NCBI GenBank assembly: GCA_030407315.1
Contig: JALQPE010001746.1
Location: 93,601-157,600, forward strand
Reading direction: 5' to 3'
Length of the DNA: 64,000 bases
Origin: Asparagopsis taxiformis
Lineage: Eukaryota > Rhodophyta > Florideophyceae > Bonnemaisoniales > Bonnemaisoniaceae
The notes under the pieces were generated by a model. It was not told where the DNA came from and ran no database searches. It was given only the letters and a program-made list of their open reading frames with translations. The number at the start of each line of letters is the position of its first letter. The stretch's first letter is position 1. Of the stretch, positions 1-11,382 are shown piece by piece. The position numbers and the translations under genes were made by a program.

Positions 1-394
1 GTTAAGGCGGGTTTTCTTCTTCAGGACAAGCTGTCACAACTGTAATTACTCTGTTTTCTTACAGCAAAGTCATCGTTAAGGCGGATTTGTTTCTTTAGGA
101 CAAGCTGTCGGAACTGCTATTCTGTTTTCTTACAGCAGAGGCAGTTTCCCCAGGTTGCTTACAGCAAACCCGCCTTAACGATGACTTTGCTGTAAGAAAA
201 CAAAACATTACAGCAAAGTCATCGTAACGATGACTTTGCTGTAAGAAAACAAAACATTACAGCAAAGTCATCGTAACGATGACTTTGCTGTAAGAAAACA
301 AAACATTACAGCAAAGTCATCGTAACGATGACTTTGCTGTAAGGAAACAAAAAATTACAGCAAAGTCATCGTAACGATGACTTTGCTGTAAGAA
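1..394. repeat. 49-bp tandem array of a palindromic unit with flanking inverted repeats
   Basis: From 177 to 394 a 49-bp unit repeats about 4.4 times, with unit starts at 177, 226, 275, 324 and 373. Each unit carries the two halves of a hairpin (AACGATGACTTTGCTGTAA and its complement) separated by an A-rich linker, so every unit boundary forms a self-complementary stem. Just upstream, 58-84 and 170-196 form a perfect 27-bp inverted repeat, and 1-42 is directly repeated, imperfectly, at 75-116. The same palindrome recurs to 4336. No protein can be supported here. Confidence 0.9.
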
Positions 395-2008
395 ACCATG
401 GTAAACCAACTTCTCTGTAAGCATACGAGAGGGACTGAAGTTTCGCACTCGGGAAGAAGAAGGAGACGATTTCGGACCTCACGAAGAAGACTGCAAAGTG
501 GTCTAGGAGGGTTGGGGTGGGTCTGGGGAGTACTGAAAAGGGTTTTATTCGACCTGAGAGCTGACGGCTCGCGCGTTGGGGCTGTCAGAACGCATCGATT
601 TTTTGTCACCAGATTCCCACAACCGGAGATATGATGGCCAAAATTGAACTTTGTCGGAACGAAGTGCAAGTGGCCTGGGAGGGTTGGGGTGCATCTGGGG
701 AGTACTGAAAAGGGTTTTATTCGCCCTGAAAGCTGGTGGCTTGCGAGGTAGAGCTTCCGGAGATCACTAATTTTTTTCCGCCAGATTCCCACAACTGGAG
801 ATGTGATGGCGAAAATTGAACTTTGTCGGAACGATGTGGAAGTGATCTGTAAGGGATGGAGTGGCTCTGGGAAGTACGGGAAAGTGTTCTATGCGTTCGT
901 AAAGATTCTGGCTTTCACGTTAGGCCTGACATAATGCATCGATTTTTGGTCACCAGATTCTTACAACTGGAGATGTGATGGCCAAAATTGAACTTTGTCG
1001 GAACGATGTGCAAGTGGTCTGGATGCCTCCAAGTGGCCGGGAAGCGTACTCTAGACAAGGTTTTGGACCTTGAAGGGGCTCAACTGCACAGTGCTGATAT
1101 TGAAATGAAGCATTCATATAGTCCATTTTTTCTTGGACTGCTGGAATCGATTACCGTGGCCTGTGGAGGAGCAATTTAGTTATGTACTAGAGCTAGAATC
1201 ATGCCTCAACAAACTCTCTCTCATTTCTCTAGTCCTCCTTCATCATCCCAGCCTCCCTTCCTGTGACGCACCGTGCCTCTGGTCTCACTCCACACGCCCC
1301 TCCAGAGAATTGAATACCTGCAGGTATATTCGTAGGTATAGTAGAAATGTCTACCACTAGTGGTAAAATCGCAGCTGCGATTGTCTACTTATACTACCGC
1401 CTCCATTTTACTCCATGCATGGCATGCCTACCCTCTTAGGCTAACTTACTTCATAACCATCGATGTAGATTTACACTAAAGTGCACTTATTCATGAATAT
1501 CTAGATTCATACTTACTTGAGAGTAGAGTGTATTGTAACGAGTTAACGAATTCGTTGATGGTTTTGTATAGTCAATGTGCTACACAGCACCAGGAGTATA
1601 TTTTGCGCACCGATAATCTATGCTTGATATTAATATTAAGCATAGATTCCAATTGGAAAGCACATCCTCTTATAGCCTCGGAAATTGTGCGAGCAGTACT
1701 TTTTCAGAGGTCCTAGAGGTGTTCACACCGACTCTAGTCCATTTTAGCGAGTTTGAATTTCGACCGCCAGAATCTCTGTCGTGAGAAAATGGTGTTCGAA
1801 ATTTGTCGTGCTCCTCGCGCAATACTAAACTTCTGAGGTACTTCAGAATGGGTGAACAAGACAAAGATTGCTCTTCAAAGCCGCCTAAAGTCGTCGAAAC
1901 CATCCCTTCGCGAAGTTCCCGACTTCACAATTTCAAGCTCACCCTTCCCAAGGTAGGAGAGGGACGAAATTCCCAACCGCTTACAGCCGAAACCGTTTAC
2001 CAGGGATG

Positions 2009-4336
2009 CTTACAGCAAAGTCATCGTTACGATGACTTTGCTGTAAGAAAAGAAAACATTACAGTGTGCGAAGAATTTTTACCGGGTAAAAAATCACCAA
2101 GAATTTTTTACCAGGTAAAAAATCGTGGCTGCTGTAATGAAACGTTTACTTACAGCAAAGTCATCGTAACGATGACTTTGCTGTCAGCACCCGCGGTAAA
2201 CTGCCTCAGCTGTAAGCGGTCTGGCCTCACCCTCTCTCTCATGTCTCTTGTCCTCCTTCATCCCAGCCTATCCCAACCTCCCTTCCTGAGCCGACTCTGG
2301 TGTCACTCCAGCCGACCCTTCAGTCAGTTCAATCCTTGTTTTCCACTGCCATAGTGTACTCATACTACCCTCTTCATGTTGCTGCTTACTTACCCTCCCA
2401 TTCTTCCTGATTGTCCTAAAATCCTAGGCTAGCCTACTTACCAACTATGTTCGTATAGCAGATAGCTAGATTGCTAGTACCTCAAATCTATAGTGTGCTA
2501 AAGAGGGCAATTTGGTGTGGTCACTGTGCCACACGACACCAGGAATAGAATTTGGCCACGGATATTCTAGGCTTGATGTCGGAGAGGACGGCTGCGCCCA
2601 TGCTCGGAAAAAGTGCCGGGAGTACCTTAAGGTACTCCCGGCACTTTTTCCGAGCATGGGCGCAGCCGTCCTCCGGGAATTCTCAGAGGTTCTGGAGGTT
2701 CTCACGCCAACTCTAGTTCATTTTAGCGAAGTTGAATTTCGGCCGTCAGAATCTCAGTCTTGAGAAAATTGTGGTCAAAATTTTGTGCACTACTGCAGAC
2801 ATACCAGGCAGGGCACCCAGACCAGACCGGGTGAGCACGACGCAGAGTGCTCCCCAACGCCGCCAACAGCCGTCATAATCATCCCTCTGCCATGTTTCTC
2901 GCCTTCACAATTCCTTGCTCACCCTTCTAAAGGGAACAGGGACGAAGCTCCCTGCCGCTCACAGCTGAGGGAGTTTACCACGGATGCTTACAGCAAAGTC
3001 ATCGTTACGATGACTTTGCTGTAAGAAGACGTTTCCATTACAGTGGCGAAGAATTTTTTACCGGGTAAAGAAATCATGGCTACTGTAATGTTTTGTTTCC
3101 TGACAGCAAAGTCATCGTTACGATGACTTTGCTGTAAGAAAACGTTTTCATTACAGTGGCCAGGAATTTTTTACCGGGTAAAGAAATCAGGGCTACTGTA
3201 ATGTTTTGTTTCCTGACAGCAAAGTCATCGTAACGATGACTTTGATGTAAGCATCCGTGGTAAACTGCTCCATCTGTAAGCCGTTGGTCTCAACCCTCGC
3301 TCTCATTTCTGTTGTCCTCCTTCATCATCTCCACCTCCCTTCCTGCTAAGCACCACGTCTCCAGCGTCACTCCACCCGCCCCTTTCTTGCATGAAATAAT
3401 TTTCTACTACTGCCATAGTCTACACATACTACTGTCTCCATACTTCCATACTTCTAGAAGTATGCAGCTGCATGCCTACCCTTCCATCTCTCCCTCCCGT
3501 GCTAGGCTTTGAACATATGGAACTAGAATACTAACTAGATCACTAGAGTACACTACAAATGTAAGTAGCTATGGTTGGTGTGGTACAAAGCCCCCTACCT
3601 TCTTCATGAGTAAACTTTGCTAGCAGAACCTCTATGCTCGATTACGGCAAGGAAAACCCCCCGCATGCTCACGAAAATTTCTACAGAAATTTTCCTGATC
3701 GTACCTTTCCAGCGGTCTTGGATGTACTCCAGACCTGGATATCCAAGACCGTAGAACAGCTGTTCTAGCTCTTTTCAGAGAGATCAGATTTCGGCCGTCC
3801 GAGTCTCTGCCGTGAGAATATGGTGGCCGAAATTTTGTGCACTCTTGCCACCATGCCAGGTAGTGAAGCCAGCTAAAACCCGGTTGAGCATGACGCAGGG
3901 TGCCTCCCAGAGCCGTCACAAACCGTCCAAACCATTCGCTCGCGATGTTCTCGATTTCACACTTCCCTTCCTATCCTTCCAAAGGTGGGAGAGGGACTAA
4001 ACTCCCAACCGCTTACAGGAAAAGCCGTTTACCAGAGATGCTTACAGAAAAGTCATCGTTACGATGACTTTTCTGTAAGGAAAGGTTTCCATTACAGTAG
4101 CCGGAGAATTTTTTTACCGGGTAAAAAATCCTGACTGCTGTCATGTTCTGTTTGCTTACAGCAAAGTCATCGTTACGATCACTTTGCTGTAAGGAAACGT
4201 TTCCATTACAGTGGCCAAAGAATTTTTACCGGGTAAAAACATCATCAAGAATTTTTTCTCCGGGTAAAATTCGTGGCTGCTGTAATGGTTTGTTTCCTCA
4301 CGGCAAAGTCATCGTTACAATGACTTTGCTTTCAGT
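2009..4336. repeat. Eight dispersed copies of a 39-bp hairpin palindrome
   Basis: Copies lie at about 2009-2047, 2149-2187, 2987-3025, 3100-3138, 3213-3251, 4041-4079, 4155-4193 and 4298-4336. Each consists of two 19-bp arms around one unpaired base. Between neighbouring copies there is a second stem, CATTACAGT facing ACTGTAATG, enclosing TTTTACCGGGTAAA-like sequence. The copy at 4041 differs from the others in both arms at paired positions, so its stem stays perfect. Confidence 0.85.
2584..2673. repeat. Perfect 90-bp palindrome with no spacer
   Basis: Positions 2584-2628 are the exact reverse complement of 2629-2673, giving two 45-bp arms that meet at TTAA. The flanks are homologous to those at about 1600-1700 in the neighbouring satellite unit, where a different 34-bp palindrome (1615-1648, one mismatched pair) occupies the equivalent place. 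Confidence 0.95.
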
Positions 4337-4465
4337 CCTCCGTCGAAACTGCCCCATCTGTAGGCGTTCGTCATTTTCCCAATGTTGCAGACCAATTACC
4401 CTCATCACCTTCTTCTGTTATTCCAGTAGCGCCCGCCATCGTTTCGTCTCTAGCTCAGAAGAAAC

Positions 4466-5897
4466 TCAGTATTGTATATCTCCTGTCATATAATAATTCA
4501 CTCTTGAGCTGGAAGGAACGCATAAAGGCAACTTCGCAGATAATTTTTTGGTAAATTTTCCGTCTGAAAGAGAGTTTTCTTGTTCATCAGTGAAAAGAAG
4601 TGCCTCTTCTCCAGTCGTTCGTTTCCTTGCATTGAATATACTATTCTTTTCCCGGGGAGGCTCAGTCCAATTGTTTTTATCAGGCGTATCGGGTTCAGAA
4701 AACTTCGGGCTATCTTCTTCGCTTCTTATCCAGCCTGGACTCACTTTCATCGCTTCAACCAGAACTCCCGCTTCTTCCCGATTCCTCCTTGTCCTCTTCG
4801 GCATCTTTGTCTCCTTCCTTGTCCGGGATAGTGCTGTTAGTTTCTGGCGACCTGATTCGAATTTTCAGTATCACAGAGCGGTTCTGCGCATCTTGAGGTT
4901 GTTCTCCAGCCGTTTCTAGGTCCATGCGACTACTATTGTCCAAGTTGATTTCCAGACTTCGCTTCTATGTTTCCTTTCCTGAGGACGATCTTCTCTGACA
5001 ATCCTTCCCGGAGAGTTATCCCTAGCACGACGTTCCCGCTCTGTCCTCAAAGCAGAAAGACGTTCCTATTCTTTTTCGAGCACAGCAAGACGTTTAGCAG
5101 GACCTTTCTGTTCTCCGACTTTTGCTACAGCAAGACGGTCTTCTGCTCCTTTTGAGGTGTTTAAAGGTGCACCTCTAGAGGAATGCCTCTTATACTGCTT
5201 TGGAACCAACAGGAATCACCTCTTCAGTCACGACAATTGGAGTGATTTCCTGTTCTTGCTCCACGACATCAGAAACTCCCTGTTCTGCTTGGGCTTTGGC
5301 AGATAATCTCTCTTCTGCTTGAGAAAAATCAGGAGTTTCCACTTTTTCCTTCTTTATAGAATTATTTCCCTGTTCTACTTATGCCACAGCATTTTCTTCC
5401 TCTTCTGCTTTTTTCACCAACAGAAAGTGCTTGTTCTATTTCTCCGGGGGTCATACGACTCCGTTCTCTTTCCTCTTCGACCTTGGTAAACTACATTGCC
5501 TTTGTCCCCGTAGCATATTCCAGTTTGTCATAAAAACTGTTTGGAAACATCCCGTTCTTGGTTCTCAGACTTCTTCTGTCTATCACGTCTTCATGTAAGT
5601 CTACAAGGACGAAAAATGTGCTTTCCAATGCGATGATCAGTATCCCTGTCCTCTTTCGAGTTTTCTGCTCTCAAACCCGTTCGCACGAATTGCTCCATCA
5701 CTAGTGCTGCAGCTGCAGACTTCTTCAACCACTTGCGAACGACCTCTGACATTCAATTTGTAAGGATCAACTTGCACCTCAGACGAACTATACTGAGCAA
5801 TATTGATGCTTGTCTCACTCGCTAAAGGAGAATTAATCTTTTCCGCTACTTCTTCGCCACTACATTCAACCGTTGCGAAACCTTTCCCGGCTTTCAT
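4466..5897 (-). pseudogene. Possible relic of a Glu/Lys-rich protein gene
   Basis: I do not recognise this gene. Read on the minus strand, successive frames give hydrophilic segments rich in Glu, Lys, Gln and Ser, such as KEEVIP-like and AQAEQG-like stretches between about 5200 and 5400. They are broken by several stops and frame changes, for example near 5170, 5380 and 5070. The amino-acid bias is continuous across the breaks, which suggests a decayed charged or coiled-coil protein rather than random sequence. It could equally be a chance result of strand composition. Confidence 0.25.
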
Positions 5898-7440
5898 TCG
5901 ATCTAATGAACTCGTTCACCACAACGCTTTGTCCTATGCTCATTATCTCATTACTTTATGCAGAATGATTGTTATTCCATCCGGGCTTACCTTACTCAAC
6001 ATCGTTTTGCTATGTTGTATCGCATTCCCTAAACACAAACCCGGCCAAGATGTATCCATTTCCGTTTATTACGCAGTGATGCTCTAAGAACTAATACTGA
6101 ATATGATTTTCTCATGCACGTAGTTCCTACTCGTATACTCTACCATATTCTCGGCCCTATTCACAAGGTGAAAACAAGATCTCTCGTTAAATCATACTCC
6201 GTGTGATATCTTAAATTGGCATAAATTTATATATTGCAATGCAGATTCACTGCTCGCTTGCAACATGAAAATTATAAAAATTCTTCGACACTGCTGTCTC
6301 CTAACCGCCACCATCCACGTGGCCCGCTTAGCCTGCCTGCCAAGTGTTCTCAAAGCATGCAATGACGTCATCCATATATACCATCCACATCATCACTGGA
6401 AGCGCGGACTCCTCGTCCAGGAAAGTGCGCCATTTTTCTTACTCTTCACCTCCCCCTTTCCTGTTGGCCTCATATGCTAGTGTTTTTCCTATATTTCTGT
6501 AGTGATGACGTCATTCTAGACAATAAAAGGCGGTCGATCATGTGCGCCTCTTCTGCCAGATCATGTGCTTCCAAGCATAATTCGCACCCTAGGCATCGTT
6601 TTACTGGGCCTCCCATCCCACCGCTCTGTTTCGAAATTATCCCTCTATTGTTCTCCTACACGTCTTTTCCGCCCGTAGAGTACTACTTAAACGACAGATT
6701 CTGGAAATCCCTGTTTCCATCTCCATATCCATCGGAAAACAAAGGATCAATAATTACGCTCTGGAAGCGACCGCTTCCAGAGCGTAATTATTGATCCTTT
6801 GTTTTATACCGGTATAGATGGTACGTCTCCACATTTCACGCCACTAACCCAGTATTCTATTCGTTTTCTCAGGTTTCCAGTCGGTGAGTTTTCCACTTCT
6901 CCTTTCATTTATCTTCCTCTCTTACCACTTCTCCAATACTTTTCTTATCTCCTCTGCCCGTGAGTACCTATCTCAACTTGGAATGCAATGGTATTCGTTA
7001 AGGTACGTTAGTCTCCTGGTAACCATCAGTTTCCCTCTCCAATTCAACGTCACTAACTTGTTTCCTTTCTCTACATCATTTTTTCTTCTTCTCTTCATTT
7101 CCTAGCTTATTCATGCAGCTCAATCAGTTGATAGATTTCTAGACTTTTCTAGTAGTTTTAGTTTTACTCGTCGGAATAGTGTTAGTTGTAGTAGCATTTT
7201 TACATAGAGATTGTTTATTCTCAATGTAGCCTGCGCAAATAAAAAATCCAGAGTGAAGCTTCCCATATCGCACCCTCTTAGATTGCTACCTATCCTACCG
7301 CGTATACCTCTCGCTAGCTCATAGTCATTACGAAATAAAAATTCCTAGCCGTACTATTCTGTCCATTCCCATATGAATACCGTCCATGCCCCATCCTCAT
7401 AGCGCTAGAACTGCCTTCCTCTACCCCAGAAAGATGCCCA
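5898..7440. other. Gene-poor stretch with a 70-bp palindrome
   Basis: I see no credible gene. Open frames are short and lack family resemblance. The one clear structure is the palindrome at 6736-6805, listed separately. Confidence 0.5.
6736..6805. repeat. Near-perfect 70-bp palindrome
   Basis: Two 34-bp arms pair perfectly around a 2-nt spacer (AC at 6770-6771). The centre reads GGAAGCG-AC-CGCTTCC and the outer ends are AAAAC and GTTTT. It lies outside the satellite array. Confidence 0.95.
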
Positions 7441-7509
7441 CGACAGCGTGACGCTCCATCTCATCCACCACTCCCAGACACCGAATTTTACTATATCAGG
7501 ACACTACTT

Positions 7510-7790
7510 TTACTGTCTCCAGGTGCTGCCCAGGGCAGCACGAAATACTGTCTCCAGGTGCTGCCCAGAGCAGCACGAAATACTGTCTACAGGTGCTGCC
7601 CAGGGCAGCACGAAATACTGTCTACAGGTACTGCCCAGGGCAGCACAAAGTACTGTCTACAGGTACTGCCCAGGACAATGAAAATCACTGTCTCCAGGTA
7701 CTGCCCAGGACAGTGAAAATCACTGTCTCCAGGTACTGCCCAGGACAGTGAAAATCACTGTCTCCAGGTACTACCCAGGACAGTGCACCG
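7510..7790. repeat. 35-bp minisatellite, about 8 units
   Basis: The unit is approximately ACTGTCTCCAGGTACTGCCC followed by AGGACAGTGAAAATC. The first four copies carry GGGCAGCACGAAA instead of GGACAGTGAAAAT at the end, so there are two sub-variants in separate blocks. Each unit has internal dyad symmetry (CTGCCCAGGGCAG). Confidence 0.9.
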
Positions 7791-7929
7791 TGTTGGTCCC
7801 ATCTATTGTCCCAGGCAGCGTATTTCACTATCCGGCCATGTTGCCTTGGCCAATACAAAACACTATCCGCCAACACTGCCCAGTACAGTAAATTACATCA
7901 TATCCAACTATTGAATAAATCATTAATTT

Positions 7930-8130
7930 TTACTGTCTCCATTCACTGCCTCAGACAGTACTGTGAGACAGTGTTTTTTACTGTCTGCAGACAGTGTTCC
8001 GTACTGTCTGCCAGACAGTGCAAATCACTGTCTCCAAGTGTGGCATTAATTTTCATTTGCCGCATAGTGATTTTTACTGTCTCAGACAGTAAAAATCACT
8101 GTCTCGCAGTACTGTCTGAGGCCCCCTTTT
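7930..8130. repeat. Cluster of ACTGTCT/AGACAGT palindromes
   Basis: Short inverted pairs of ACTGTCT and AGACAGT are packed here, including a perfect 16-bp palindrome at 7980-7995. They share the ACTGTCT core of the adjacent minisatellite and look like its degenerate flank. Confidence 0.7.
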
Positions 8131-8533
8131 CAACACCGTAGTGTTTCGTGTCTATGATTGGCGCAATATACTGTCTGAAAATTTCCCTTATTTGATCTTT
8201 GATCTCTCCCCTCCACGTGATTACTGAGAACCACTGCTTCCCAAGGTACGGGGTACAAAGCTATCCATCCTTTGACCGAAGATCTTTTGAATTTCTGATA
8301 CAGAACTGTTGTACTGCTGACCCGGTGTTGAAATTGTCCGCTCTCCGCAATGCATTGACTACAGGATATCTAAACTCTATTAAGTACAAAGATACTATGC
8401 TAGCAAATAAACTGATCATCGGAACAGCTCCTGATCGACCTCTTTCTGAAACCAGTCTTCCACATACTGCTCCTTACCGCTGCTGCAGAGAACTAACTCG
8501 TCGATCCAAGATAAGCTACCGTCTTTCTTAGTT

Positions 8534-9130
8534 ATGGGCTCCAGTGCAGCCGCGTCAAGCATTCCACTGCGTCCACGATTTTCGTGGGACATTCACTCGG
8601 TTCCGTGGACCGATGGAAAAGGTGATCAGGAACAGTATGCACATTCGGTTAATCTCTTGTGCTCCTTTCATGACAAGCTACCTGGCGAAAACTCAAGCAA
8701 GATACCGAAGAATCTCAGAGGAATTATGCTATTCTCTCAGTTATACGGTCGAGCACTAGATCTATGCAAATCAATCGATAGTGATACTATCGAAAGTGAA
8801 GCCGGAGTTGATGCTATTGTCAGAGCGATCCACAAGCGCGATGCACTCGCAGTGATAAGCGACTTGTACAATGATTTTGTTTCCCTTCTGAATACAAAAC
8901 GCAATGCTAGTGAACCGTTAAAAGTTTTGAGTCCAGGTTTGAAGCTCAAGTTGCACTGTTCAACTCTCACTCAGACATTTCCAAGTTGCCAGAAGCGCTT
9001 GTCACTCTAATGCTACTGGCTAATTCCAATTTAGATGGAAATCAGCGCATATCTGTACTTGCAGCTAGTTCCCCTCGTGAAGAAGATTCGATTTTACATC
9101 TAATACTGGTGATTGCCTACAAGCATTTTC
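8534..9130 (+). pseudogene. Gag-like segment of a decayed LTR retroelement
   Basis: The 158-codon frame 8534-9010 (MGSSAAASSIP..., RGIMLFSQLYGRALDLCKSI) continues after a one-base frame change near 8935 into 8936-9130, where ESRFEAQVALFNSH is followed by LPEALVTLMLLANS. Spacing and position directly before a zinc-knuckle and protease segment fit a gag. I infer gag from order and context; the sequence is not diagnostic alone. The frame at 8199-8531 just upstream may belong to the same element, but I cannot support it. Confidence 0.45.
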
Positions 9131-9176
9131 ATACTCTTCTGTTGCTTCCGTTGTTCGCCAATGCGATCGATCTAAC

Positions 9177-9938
9177 ATGTCTCCAGTAGAAAATAATCCG
9201 ATTCTAGCATTTTCGTCTCGCTTCAAGAATAATGCACCTCGCTCCCAACGCACGTTAACACCTGAACAGCTTGCTGATCTAAAGTCTAAGATTATCTGTC
9301 GCCACTGCAAGCAAAAACGACTTTGGGCCTCAGATCATAAAAGAAATGGCTCCTATCGAAACCCAATTGCATCCAACAATTCAAACGATGCGTCTAAATG
9401 CCCAAATAAGCCCAGCTCTGTCACGTTTCATATGGCTCACCTACCTACATCTGATGTACTGGATTCATCTGCTCCAGATATCAATTTCATTGGTCCACCC
9501 CCAGACGATGGAGCGTCGTACAGTGGTATTAGTCAGGATGATTTCATGAAGATACAACCTCTTATACTCCCTGAGTGGGATGGCACGATCGATCCGTTAC
9601 CTGATTCTATTGTTGGCCGTCGATATTGTCAATATGGTTCTGGTCTCCACTCTAGCGATACACGAAAGATAATTAGTTCTATAATGTTATCTGCTACCTC
9701 TTCTAATGGTATACCTATACAAATCAAACATCTAATCATAGATGGATCGCCACAATGGATCATTGGACGTAATGTTACAAGTCGTTGCAATATACGACAC
9801 ATGGGTGTTAACAGACTACAGCTACCTGTCACAAAGCCTGATAAGAGTGACTACATAACCCTCATTGATCATGATCTACACTGCTTTATTCCTTATGATA
9901 CATTCTTAAAAAAGTCATCGATCAAACCCCAAGACTAA
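9177..9938 (+). pseudogene. Zinc-knuckle and protease-like segment of a decayed retroelement
   Basis: The frame begins with a possible zinc-binding motif (CRHCKQKRLWASDH at about residues 41-54), continues through a Ser/Asn-rich linker, and ends in a domain with IIDGSPQWIIGRNVTSRCNI. A hydrophobic-G-R-N pattern of this kind occurs in retroelement aspartic proteases, although a classic DSG or DTG is not obvious. It is followed by integrase sequence in a different frame. No start codon is asserted; it is one piece of a broken polyprotein. Confidence 0.5.
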
Positions 9939-11379
9939 CAGTACATTGTTCTGTGCTACTGCTCAGTTTCCCAGAAATCATAGATCCTCACACATTTCGG
10001 ATTGGCCGCAGAGGAAAGCTATCATTGAAAAAGTACACACCCACGTCTCTGGACACTCGAACTACACAGATATCAAGATGCTACTTGAACGAAATCGACT
10101 GTGGAATTATGATGTACACAAGTAGTTATCAAGACTGCTGGAAACATGTCCAAGATTTACAAAGACTGCTGCACCGAAAGCAGCTCGCAAGGTTTCTCTA
10201 AGCTCAATGTCACGTGAGTTTAATAATGTGGTGTGCATCGATCATATGTTTCTAGATGAGCATATTGTACTCCATGTAATGGACTCTATGTCTAGATACT
10301 CGACTGGTACTGTAGTACCAGATACATCTTTGGATAATGCTATTATTTCATTCGATTCCTGCTGGGTGACTAGCTTCCGGACCCCTTCCAAGGTTGTATT
10401 CGACCCGGCTTTATAAAATGAGAAGTTTCAATCTTATCTTCGGTCAAAAGCAATATATATTGGTCCGCTACCGCCGAGGCGCCACAACAAGAATGAGTTA
10501 GAATCCAAGCATCTTATCATACGTGACATATATCTCCGCCGGAGGAATGATAATCCTGCTGCTCCTCCTCCACTCATTATAAACCAAGCGCTGCGAATCT
10601 CAAATGACCTTTATGGAAATCATCTGACATCAGCACACGAGTTAGCAAAATGCTATACACGTCCAGTTGTTCCCGTATGTGCGCCGATCGCGATATCTAA
10701 AGAAAGTTTAGATTCTTAGCATCTGATACATGCTAAACGTAAGCTATCACCCATGTTACATTCTAAGTCAACTACGGATGAACTTCTATCTGTTGTTGAT
10801 TTGGTTGAAGTTTACGTCAAGGATTCTAATGCGAAGCGCGGTGTGTGGTCAGCACCCAAACCTTTCTTAGGTTATGGTCATTCTAGTCGCACCATAAGGG
10901 TTCCCGGAAATAACGGTCGTGCAATTGATGCGTCAATTGAAGATGTTAGACCTGAAATTCCGGATAATATATTGGCGTGCGCTGTACAACAGTACCTTGA
11001 TACTCTGGATAGATATCTAGAAGACTCAATAGACATTGCCTTCCCCAGTCAAAAAAGTGTCAGCATGCCTATCCCTAGAGACGGTATCGACGCTAACTTC
11101 AAATTGGATACAGGCATTACCTCAAATGGTGCCTCTATGTCCTCCTGTACTCCAATTAGACTATCCAAAAATGATATATCAGTAGTCGATGTTCCCCCCG
11201 ATGATAGTGATACGCTGCAAACTGATTATATTGCACCTAGTATTGGAGACTCTATAGAAGTTTATTGGCCCCTTGAAGATAAGTACTATACAGGTACTAT
11301 AGAAGAACATTTTGCTATTGATGGTACATTTAAGATCAATTATGATGGAAAAGATGAGCCTCTCCATCTACAGGACTAG
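9939..11379 (+). pseudogene. Retroelement integrase relic with a Tudor-like C-terminal segment
   Basis: After a frame-shifted zinc-binding region near 10020-10180 (HTHVSGHSN in one frame), a continuous frame from about 10150 to 11379 encodes an integrase core. It shows CIDHMFLDE (first Asp), VFDPAL (second Asp) and PPRRHNKNELESKH (Glu), then a C-terminal region with GDSIEVYWPLEDKYYTGTI, which resembles Tudor-like modules. Two in-frame stops (10414-10416 and near 10718) interrupt it, and frame shifts precede it. No reverse transcriptase follows. The order Gag, PR, INT suggests a copia-like arrangement truncated at about 11380. Confidence 0.7.
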
Positions 11380-11382
11380 AAA

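Larger units (their letters stand above)
395..4400. repeat. Degenerate macrosatellite, unit about 1.0 to 1.07 kb
   Basis: Several landmarks recur in the same order. A pyrimidine-rich block containing TCCTCCTTCATC lies near 1226, 2245 and 3316. A block reading like CCGAAATTTTGTGC lies near 1796, 2775 and 3828. The hairpin CTTACAGCAAAGTCATCG lies near 2009, 2987 and 4041. The spacing gives a unit of about 1 kb with three recognisable units; the stretch at 640-1010 holds further related fragments. Open frames across the region are short and cross the palindromes, so I regard it as non-coding. Confidence 0.75.

Noticed and set aside
177..394. CRISPR-like regular array
   Set aside because: The repeats are contiguous with no unique spacers, and the window is eukaryotic.
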